From the NCBI GenBank assembly GCA_035041965.1, contig JAPYMA010000605.1, positions 38,880-102,879 of the forward strand: DNA of 64,000 nucleotides, read 5' to 3'. Both the position numbers and the translations under genes were made by a program. Shown here one piece after another: positions 14,150-23,909 of this stretch. The stretch is from Anisakis pegreffii. Lineage: Eukaryota; Nematoda; Chromadorea; Rhabditida; Anisakidae. Each line of letters opens with the position of its first letter. Position 1 is the stretch's first letter. Under the pieces are notes generated by a model. That model saw only the letters and a list, made by a program, of their open reading frames with translations. It had not been told where the DNA came from and did not search any database.

Positions 14150-15755
14150 TCAACATTCCATAGAACAAGTGCATTTCTCGAAATGTTGTTTTTCACACAC
14201 AAAAAACACCTGCTAAGCAGTTGGCCTACAATAAATCTGATTTTTCACCAGAAGAAAACAAATGAATCTTCCGAACCATGCCCGAATACGGCAAAATTGA
14301 TGTGCTTACCAGGCATGCAGAACATGACGGTTGTGAGATGGCATACGGTTGTGGCGGAGGTTGTGCATAAACATTACGTTGAGATGTGGGACGACCGTAG
14401 TATCGAGGCGGTGCTTGGGGAGGAGCGTAACGTGGATAGTTTTGTGGTGGAGGTGGCTGGTACTGTGGAGGGGGTGCGTACGATTGGGGCTGATATGCGG
14501 GGCGTGGATATGGCTGTGGCTGATAAGACTGAGAACGATAAGGTTGCTGTTGATAAGGCCGAGAATAATACGGCTCTGGTTGATAGGGCTTCCGCTGATA
14601 GGGCTCTGGTTGATAGGGCTCCGGCTGATAAGGCTCCGGCTGATAGGGCTCCGGCTGATAGGGCTCTGGTTGATAGGGCTCTGGGTGATACGGTACTGGA
14701 TGATAGGGTCGATAAGATCCGTATGATTCAGAGGGTTGAACATAGGGGAAATGAATGCAGATAGTACATCCTGAATGTGTTTCGTTTGTTGAAGGTGAAT
14801 GGGTTGTGTTCGAGGGAGTAGATGTTGTTTGACTGTGTTGTGTGGATGGCTGCACAGTGGCTGCGGATGTATCTGGTTGTTGTGTGATCATTGATGTAGA
14901 TGGTGGCTCGGATTCTGAAACTGTTGATTGAGTCTGTTGTTCCGTTTCCACACTGTCGGTTGTTGGTAGAACGGGAGATGAAGTACTCAAGGGCATCGGA
15001 CTGGTGAACGAAGAAGTTTCACTGGTGAATTGAGTAGAATAAGGTGGTTCAGAAGGGTATGGCGACAGAGTTTGGGTTGGGCTTTGCGGCTCATCGCGAA
15101 AGACGGGCGGTGGTGAGCTTGACGATTCATCGGAAGGTTCGAATGGATTTTCCGATGTTGCTTGCTGGTCAATTTGCGGAGCGGGTGATAGTGTCTGAAT
15201 GCTATCGGTGCTATTGTCACTATCACTCATGACGGGCGACACAACGAACGACGCATTCGTACACGAATCCGTACAGATACTCTCACACATCGGTCCACAA
15301 TTCTCACCAGTGCATTGCGCCTCGCAAACATTCTGACAAATAGGCATACACTGCTGTTCTTGTTCTTCAGCAGAACATGGGCAGTCTTCCGGTGGAATGC
15401 AATGGCACGATACTTCAGTTGCACCGGATGTTGGCATGCACGTACATGTTGCTGGTGGACACGTGCAAGCCCGTCGAAAACGCGCCAAGTGTGCCTGAAC
15501 GATTGAAATAGACTTTCTGATCTGTATGATTTAGGCCGCCGAAGCTTTATCTGATTACCTATTTGTAAATTTATGTTACAACGATATCTTTTCGGTTTCA
15601 CAAACAGCAGTAAATGATACGACAGAAGTGAACTACGATGATATAATGATGACTATAATAATGTTAAGAATAATGAAAAAAATTACCTCAATAACAATCA
15701 CATTCAACGGTACCAAAGCGATAGTAAGGAAAATTGTGATTGATGTGGATTGCAT
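14150..15755 (-). CDS. Secreted Cys-rich protein with PYQPE pentapeptide repeats
   Basis: There are three exons, all joined in phase 0: 15687-15755, 14310-15494 and 14150-14209, giving 437 aa. Exon 1 encodes the start and a hydrophobic signal peptide (MQSTSITIFLTIALVPLNVI). Residues 33-101 hold 16 cysteines, first as C-x-C pairs and then spaced every fourth residue (CMPICQNVCEAQC). Residues 102-265 are Ser/Thr/Pro-rich and look like an O-glycosylation stalk. Residues about 286-340 are tandem PYQPE units that grade into a Pro/Tyr/Gln-rich region. The last exon adds a C-terminal cysteine cluster (KCTCSMEC). The C-x3-C repeats resemble the abu/pqn-type Cys-rich proteins linked to nematode pharyngeal cuticle; that is an inference from pattern only. 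An extracellular, cross-linked structural role (cuticle or eggshell) is plausible. The function is not proven. Confidence 0.75.
14544..14708 (-). repeat. Coding 15-bp tandem repeat (PYQPE units)
   Basis: On the plus strand the 15-bp unit GGCTCTGGTTGATAG, with variants such as GGCTCCGGCTGATAA, recurs in frame and encodes successive PEPYQ units on the minus strand. The central units are nearly identical and those at both ends have diverged, as expected from recent expansion by slippage or unequal exchange. Confidence 0.85.
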
Positions 15756-18504
15756 AATGGTTAGGAACTGATGGAAGTGTGTACAAATGGTTGAACTTAA
15801 ATACTGCTCTGAACTGAGCATCGAATGTTTCAGTAAGTAAAGAGTTATCGCTGGATCTAAGCAGACAGAGTAAACTGTTGATGAGAGTAAACTTGACGTG
15901 ATCCCTTTCCCAACCTTACTGTTTATTCTTCATCAAAGTCAATGTTTTCCGGTTATACCGTGCCCTTCGAATCACTTCTGTCAACAATTCCCACTCACTC
16001 ACATTGTATTTCACCCGGACATTATTATTCATGGGTGCAATTTCCGTTGATTTCTCTAAGAAACAATTCGAGAGATGTTGTTTAGTCAGCAAATCCAACC
16101 CATTATGAGTTTATTAGAGCCTGCCTCTCTGTTATCAACAATATCACAAATATCATATTCTTCCTTCCTTGGCTTTTTTTTGCACGCAGCTAGCATTGTT
16201 ACTCACTCCTGGAAATCACCTTCCTTCATAAAATTCTAAATGGGATTATTGATTTGGCAAGCACAGAGATTTTGGGCTACTCTCGCTTATTGCCCAATGA
16301 TTTCTGGGGAGCGGGGATTCGAGCGAATAATCAAGGAAAATATCGTGCCAAAAGCGAATATACTCTTAAAATGAATAACATTCTAATGATATCATTAGAT
16401 CAGCTTCTATGGGATAAATGTCAAAAATCGGTTCCGTTCCAGTCATCGCGATCAGCTGTTAATGACATGCGCTACCCCTCTAATGGTATGTTACAATTTC
16501 ACTAGACTCGAAAATGCACTTAGAATGTTATATGGTAATGAATATGCGAGTTGATTAATTGAAATATTACGGATATCATCTCGTACTTTAATATCCCATA
16601 TACAGATTTCATTAGGAATCAATTTTTACACAATTTGTGTCGAAGTCAATTAATTAATTTCCGCATTCACACGTTAATGTTTTCAGAGATAATATTTGTT
16701 TGATCACATTTTGAGTAATTTTCATGATTGTTCTTTCGAAATGCTCCACTTAATGAGCATCTACTCCGGTTCCACGTCATGACTGGACTAATTTTTGAAA
16801 CTGAAAAACGGCTTTTTCGTCTTTCAACAAACCGAGTCATCTTCTATGTAAACTGCTCCGTTTATGTAGTGCATCTTTAAGAAGTGCAAAGGGTGCTTCA
16901 ACCAAAACAAAGCAACATGTTCTCTGAGTATGCTATTTTTTGCGTGTGTCATTCGAGTGACAGTTGAGGCAAATGCTCTTCAGCCAGTTCAAATCGTAGG
17001 TGTTCTTGCGGAGGTACATTGCAATTGATGATGAAATAACAATAAAATGTTTTCAGCAAGTGAGAATTTCAAAATCAATGTTATATGCTCTTGTTTATTG
17101 TATAATACCATGCGAACGGCTGCTTAATGCATTCGAAATTTATCGCAGTGTTCCATTATGCAACAATGTGAGAAGACTTACAATTAGAATTTATTCAAAA
17201 ATCTTTTCGCAGAAAACAGCAAATTGATAATCGCGAATGCCACAACCAGTATTAATAGTCACCTTATCACAGACCAAAATAAATTAGAATTAATCAAAAC
17301 ACTTCAAAGTTATCAACGAAAGCCAACAACACCAGCAGCTATGAACATATCACTGAATAGGTAACAATAGTGCATAAGTTTTTGTTGACAATTAACGAAG
17401 ACGTCAGGATTACCGCATATATTTTGTTGGCTACTTTCGAATATTAACTGCCCGTCGGCTGAATGCCTTCGGACAACTGCATGCGGAATAACTGCCACTC
17501 CATAGCAATTGTTTCCAAGATGAGTGACCCAGATGATTTCAAATTAAATGCTTGAGGATTGCAATGATTCAAGAGCAATTATCCAAGGGCGACTGCCCCC
17601 AAATACTTAGTAATCTGGAGTTCAACTGCCGTGAACAAATAGCAACAGAAGAAAGGTGATAGAAAGCATTAGCACACTTACACTTTTGAAGAGAGAAATT
17701 TATAGTCTCGAAGGATCCTTTCCAAAAACTTATATCTTACAAAACCTCTTTAACTTTCAAAAGAGATTCTGATTTGAGTATCAGATCAACTGGGCTTCTC
17801 AGAAAAGCTTTCATTTTAACTGATATACTTCACTGGCTCAGAAACTATTCTTTCTTAAAACTCGAAGTAATATTAATGAGTCGGATCGTGTGCATCCTAC
17901 CATATTCACATTTTTGCACGCTACTAGTCTGACGTCTTACTCTACACGAACCCAATAAAGGTCATGCGAAGCATTCGTGTGGTTTGTTGAACATTGACGA
18001 AAATTTCGAGAAGAAGAAACGAAAGAAAAATAAGAACGAGATAGATGCGAACGAAAATGATTCAGCAGCACATTGGTAAACAACAACTTGAATTGAACTA
18101 TCACATTTTGCTTCATCCGAAAATAAACTCTCTCTTCACACAATTTTATGTCTCTCTTTACATCGCTGATCTTCCAAGAAAGTACAAACACAAATCACTG
18201 TAAATGTTTGTGGATCTCAGCTAATCGCCCCAATAATATTATTGATCTCTAATATATTGGTTTGCTTTAATTGTGAGCTACATGCTTACAACATAAACAA
18301 TTCACAGAAGGGACGTGAAATTGAATCGATGATAATCCCCTCTTGTGTTTTCACTGTTCTCAAACGACCACATTAAAATTTGTAAATGCTGGAATGGAAG
18401 AAGTATTTTTCCGGAATCACAACAGAGAGCATGGAATATGATAATAACAATAACAGTAGTAATAATAATAATATGGTGGATGTAATAGCTTCGCAAGGTC
18501 AACT
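15756..18504. other. About 2.7 kb intergenic
   Basis: This lies between the head of the Cys-rich gene and the 3' end of ERp44. Only short frames are present, and none has convincing splice signals or a recognisable product. The plus-strand frame over 18386-18628 is partly antisense to the last ERp44 exon and is rejected. Confidence 0.55.
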
Positions 18505-21073
18505 TTATAATTCGGTTTTCTTGAGCAATGAGTATCGTTTTTCGGATGGTCTCAGCTCTTTGAATACTGACGGTGGCGGCGTTGGTTCGGGCATTCTAGC
18601 CGGTGGCAATGGATCATCTGAACTATGATCGGTATCGTTGAAAACTTCTGGTTGTTCTTCGACCAATTTCTGCAGATCGGCCATTTTCTTATCGAGCGAT
18701 GAATGAAACTCTCTATGCAACTCTCCCGAGTGCAAATCCATTATGAACTGAAATAGAGAGGAAAGTTGAAATGTTGTGACAAACGATTGTCGGTTATAGT
18801 GGCGGTCATTATTTGACGATCGCAAGATGCCGGTGAATCGAAAGCATTCGAAAAGTGAGTACCTGACGAAGCTTTCCGGGCTTATGCAATTCACTCATTT
18901 CTGGGAATATGTACATATGCTGGAAGGAGTCAATCGCTAGCACAGGTAAATCTTTTTCGGTTTTACCAAGATGCTTCAACGGATGAGCAAATTTGTGACC
19001 GTCGGCCAATAGCGCATTGACGGCTGTTTTTTGATCTGATAGTTCTCGAATTACCTAAAACAATGCAGATATAACTTGCGAATGTAATCTTTTGAGTATT
19101 TCACTTCCATGTTTGTAAGATTTTGTGGAGCAAGTGTTAAGGTGTAACGGTCATGAACCGTAATTGGAGATCATTTAACTTTGATGCGATTTCAGTTTTT
19201 AACGGTAGACTCTAGTTTGTTGATTGTTAGACCATTAGTGAGTAAGTGTTTCCAATCAAAGGGAATATAAGCGCAAAGTGTACCGATTCGGTGAACAGTT
19301 TATCACCCTCTTTATCAGCAGGATCTCTGAAGTACAACAGGAACGGAAGGCCTTCTTCGGTCAACTCTTCAACATTCTCGAAAGTGACTTCACGAACCAG
19401 TGGTATGCATTTGTCTGTTAGCCATTGTTTGACGAACTCATAGTCCGAGAAGTTACCAGAGAACTGAAATTTTGCATGAAACACCACTGAAATTCGTCTC
19501 TATTTGGATACAAATTTGCGTTCTTCATTTGAAGTGAAATGCACTAACAATAAAATGATTTCATATTCAAATCTGAACTGAGCACAACAACCGAGTCAAT
19601 AGAATACTAATGATAACACAAAGAAATTTCATTCACGTTATTTTGTGCCCATCAAGTGACTTCATATAGGATCACGCAAAGGTAAACTCACCAGTTGTTC
19701 GTCTTCAGTGTCGGGGTCCTTGAAGATAATTTTGTTTTGATTCAGAGCCTTGAGCGCCGGATCTGTACCCACGTAGAATGCACAATCCTCGCGAAGTATC
19801 ATAGCTGCTTTCTACAAAATCAAATGCTCACATGTTACCTGTTCCCAAAACGGACTATTCAAATGCACTAATTTGAGTGGGTTGAAATAATTGCTAGCAA
19901 CTACTGCGAAAAGTTCAGCAGCAGGAAGAACTTTCAATCGATCAGAAATGACTGTGCACGGCGCTTTTCAATAGGAATCAATCTGGGTGATAGCCATTGC
20001 AAGGGCATCAAAGAGTGCTTGTACGGAAACGAATGTGTGTATGAATGAAAGTGTTCTCAAACATAACGAACATTGAAATTGGTATATTCTTCACTATTTT
20101 TATCGGCAAAGTAGGCAATCATGTTGCGCTTTGACGTGTCCATCATCTGCTCGAGTTCTTCAGTCGAATTGAAATCACGAATTGATGTGGCCAATTGCTC
20201 TTTCACGAATTCAGTCAGTGCCTCAACGGTCCTTGATGCCCTTCAAAAGAGATTCATTTGGAATACCGCAATTTAGACGTAAAGCAAATGAATCAATTCC
20301 TTCAATAAATCTGTTCGCCTCCTTTGATCGGAGCAATGTTCATGAACAAGAATAATACCGCCACTAACTAACCTATATTCTTTGGTTGCCAATTCACCAT
20401 TGATGAAAACTTTCATTGTTGGATACTTGTTCACGAAATATTTATCAGCGATCGTTGCCTAAATATCAACATTGCATCGAATATTGTCATTCTGCAATAT
20501 TCCACTAACAAATTCTGATCACCTACCTGTTGAACACTGTCAACAATTGCCCAAACAGCACTTGCTGACGGATTGTCTTGAGCGAATTTTTGGGCAGCCT
20601 CCTCGAAAATCGGCTTCAAGCGACGACTGAATGGACACCAGTCAGCACAAAACGCAACAAAAACAACCTAAATAAAGGATGAATCGCATTGTTTTCATTC
20701 AACATGATCCACTTTCATCAGAAATATTATAGTTCAGGTATTGAAGAACGACAACGGAAGCTAGTATATGATTAAATTGTTTTGATGATACGTATGAATG
20801 CATTTAATGAAAACCCCACATCCTGCTCCCTCATTCCGCAAACAATCTAACTGATGCAACCGAATGTGAATTAGGATGCTCATGAATTCGCATCCACTCA
20901 ATATTAGCACTATACACGGATGTGCTGGAACGTAGCCGGGATCAAACGAATCTCACCTGTGCACTTTTAATAACAGTTTCATAATTATCAACATCGAGGT
21001 ATACGACGGATGAAGTGACCAATGTTAAAATACATAACACTACGAATAGAGCATAACAAATCCTGAGAATCAT
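18505..21073 (-). CDS. ERP44: Endoplasmic reticulum resident protein 44 (ERp44), thioredoxin-fold secretory chaperone
   Basis: Eight exons join in consistent phase: 20957-21073, 20527-20667, 20373-20458, 20072-20240, 19692-19811, 19284-19463, 18863-19054 and 18505-18747. The product is 415 aa; human ERp44 is 406. Order: signal peptide (1-22); catalytic-like thioredoxin domain with C50-P-F-S in place of the usual CRFS; two further thioredoxin folds with VKQWLTDKCIPLVRE and EELTEEGLPFLLYF; an acidic/proline tail; and the C-terminal ER-retrieval signal KTEL. ERp44 cycles between Golgi and ER, capturing client proteins through its single active-site cysteine and returning them by the KDEL receptor. 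The residues matching the known zinc ligands are kept: C50, H317, H346 and H350. Cys181 and Cys230, a known disulfide pair, are kept. Cysteines matching human Cys63, Cys272 and Cys289 are missing (S83, G290, L307). There is an extra Cys46. Identification is firm. Confidence 0.95.
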
Positions 21074-21087
21074 TTTCAGTTAAATAC

Positions 21088-21090
21088 CTG
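21088..21090 (-). promoter_or_regulatory. Splice acceptor 13 bases before the ERp44 start codon
   Basis: The minus strand reads AAATTTCAG followed by GTATTTAACTGAAA and the ATG. A good acceptor this close to a start codon, with no coding sequence before it, is what spliced-leader trans-splicing predicts. It could also be the end of a 5' UTR intron. Similar acceptors sit 6 bases before the Clc-like paralog start (39585) and 15 bases before the GPCR start (54425). Confidence 0.45.
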
Positions 21091-23909
21091 AAATTTTCAA
21101 CATTGCAATCTAAAATATCAACAATAAATCGCCGAAACTAGATCGTTGACTACCGATCAGCAGCAGCAAAATATGAATAGCAAATAAGCCAACAGGCAGT
21201 AATGGGAGCTGAAATGAAACGAAGGATGCATGCTGTCGATTAGGCAAACGGTTTATAATAAATAAAGTGCACTGTACTAAAAATCGATTATAAACGTAAA
21301 CGATTTCGAACGAAATAGATAAACACTGTTACGATGCGACAAGTCTAATGAGACCACATCCTAGAAATTGTTCAAGTGATTACCTCAACTAAGAATTGCG
21401 ACTGCAAGCATAAGGAGCCGATGAATACAAGGAGACGAAGAATACGAAGTGCGAGACATAGGGAACGACATTTGAGAGGAACTAATGTTGAAGGGCGATT
21501 GCACTTTTTTTGTTGAACAGAATCGAAAAAGACGAATTTTTGAATTTTTATGAGCACATTATTCACATTTACGAAATCATATTTCGACATAATTGTAGGT
21601 GAGTTGGTTTGATCAGCTGAAATGCTGCATTCGTTTAAGTACGATTCAGTGAAATAGTATTCAGTTGGTGATATCCATTTGGTTATATGCAACGTTGCAG
21701 TCAGTATACGTTGACAATTAGAATCGATTATATGCAGTATATGTTAAAACAATGAAATTATTAACAATTAGAAGTGATTTTGTTAATGTTGAGGAAAGCA
21801 GTAATATGTGTATGTGCATATGAAAATGTGTTCATTTGTGACCTATGCGTGTGGATGGATGTTCAATGAAACTTTTGACGTTCATCGATTGCACTGATTG
21901 GATAATTGGATCGAGTGAGTCGTGTTTCTTACACCTATATCCTGTCCTATCCTATCCCATCCATCCCCAATCCTTCCTTCTCTCTCAACAGTGATGCAAT
22001 GAAAGACAACAAATCTCACATTCGTTTATAGTGCAAATGCTGATGATTCATTGACTCGATGTTTTGCGTACAAATATTTGCGGGCATTCAGTGATTATCG
22101 CACTGCGTCTACTGCACAAACAGTGTTCTCACACTGTATCGCACCATTTCTCCATTGATCCGTACTTCGTCAGTTTTTACAATCCACATATCAAAGTTGG
22201 AAAATTACACTCATCGTCAGACGAAACAAATACCTTTTACAGGCACTAGTGTCGTATGAGGGGGCACAGCAGCAAGCGTGCACACGCACAACAGCACTAC
22301 GGCTGACGCTCAGCCTTAGCCTAAGCGTAGCCTCGACTTCACGCTTAGACTGAGGCTGAGGCTAGGCTTAGGCTGAGGCCGAGCCCTCAAACGACCGACA
22401 TTTGTAACCATTTACAATTGGAAAAAGAAAGACTGGCTATAGCGTATTCGCAAAATCAATTGTTCGTTGAGGATAACAGAAGGTAAGAAGGCTTCGTTCG
22501 CATTCGGTCATTTATAAAGCTGATGAGAAATTCAATGAAAACAACGAGCGTTCTATTGTTTTAGCTTTTACTTAGCCGACAGAATCAAAATTTCATCAAT
22601 TAAGTGAGACCGAGCAATTGAACAATTAAAGTGGGCAATAAAGCGTTTAGTTTTCCATTTCGCAGCTAAAATTTCACCTGCTCAAATATGGTCAAAACAA
22701 GAAATAGCTTTAGCGATGCATTGAACGGCTGAACAAACACGTCGCATCATCAGAACAAGTAAAAAATTGTTTGAAGCTGATGTGTACTCAGTGAAAAACG
22801 TAAAAATTCTGAAAAGTTATACGGGAACTGATGCGGATCAGTTCGCTGGAAAAAGAAAAAAAGAACAGAACAAAACAAAACAATGAGATAAGCGCTGATA
22901 AAATGCCTCCTCGATCAGGTGAAAGCTTCTGTCGACGTAACTCGTCAAATGAGCAAAACAAAAATATTAGAAATAACAGTTTTTCCACTCACAGAAATAC
23001 CACCTTCCGCAGATGTGCTCGGTGATAATGGTGGAACAAGGTAATAGTCGGTTGATGTGATTTTGTTTGACGAAGCACTTTCCAGATTTTTGTTTTACTG
23101 AAAACTTGTTCGTTCGAAGAACTTGTCGATAGATTTTCATTTATTTCGATTGTTCTCAACAGAACATTTCAAGAACTAATCTTTTTTGTTCATACGAAAC
23201 GTCACTCAAAACAACAACAACAACTTTCAAATAATGCAATTGAGATGAGAGTCGTTCGAAAGAAACGATTAGCGATTCATTTCGAAATATTTCAACTTAT
23301 CATTCTCGTGAAGCAACCAAACCACTTCCAACTCATCTCTAATTAATCAACTATTCAACAATCGATGTTACGAACAACAATTTAACGCGAATAGGACCAT
23401 CATCGCTTGATAATGAAACTTTAACATTCAGAATGCAAAACTGTTGGAGTGGGTGAAAGAAATTGATTGAAATTATAGGTTGGATCTAGTCGGAACCGGT
23501 TTTCTTCGATACATACATTGGTGCTGCATGTATGCAACACATTCACTCGTCTTTATTTCTGAATATCACCACATCGTACAATACAAAAACGCAGTTTACG
23601 ACAGGCATGATTTCTTAACATGAATCGAAAAAACACCCAGTCATTATTACAACTCTCAAAAACTGTGCAAAATGCAGCTTGACTGAAGAGTAAAGCCGAG
23701 CTCGACAAGAAATACTACATTGACATTCACGTTGCTTGCGATTCATATTCATCAATTTGCGACAGCCTCATCATTTATACACACGTAATCAATCACAAAC
23801 ATTTAACAAGTTCGAAAAAACTTCAACGATCGCCATTCCAGGGAACTGACGATAATGATATGTACAAAATGAGAAGTACTCGAGGCAGCTTGAGAGCAGA
23901 GTGGAAAAA
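21091..23909. other. About 2.8 kb intergenic with a telomere-like inverted repeat
   Basis: No gene is supported here. The only organised sequence I see is the inverted TTAGGC-like cluster at 22302-22385, annotated separately. Confidence 0.5.
22302..22385. repeat. Inverted interstitial telomere-like repeats (TTAGGC/TGAGGC)
   Basis: The left part reads in the C-rich direction (GCCTTAGCCTAAGC). The right part reads in the G-rich direction (GAGGCTAGGCTTAGGCTGAG). TTAGGC is the nematode telomere repeat; most units here are the variant TGAGGC or have one change. The two blocks are inverted around a short centre (GACTTCAC) and can pair as a hairpin. Confidence 0.6.

Noticed and set aside
14138..14764. 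Long plus-strand frame with repeated Asp/Arg/Ala/Lys units
   Set aside because: It is the antisense shadow of the PYQPE repeat region of the minus-strand gene.
14226..15488. A 420-codon frame taken as a complete single-exon gene
   Set aside because: Its start is a TTG, not an ATG. A signal-peptide exon (15687-15755) and a Cys-rich last exon (14150-14209) join it in phase, and the end of the frame runs past a good GTAAGC donor.
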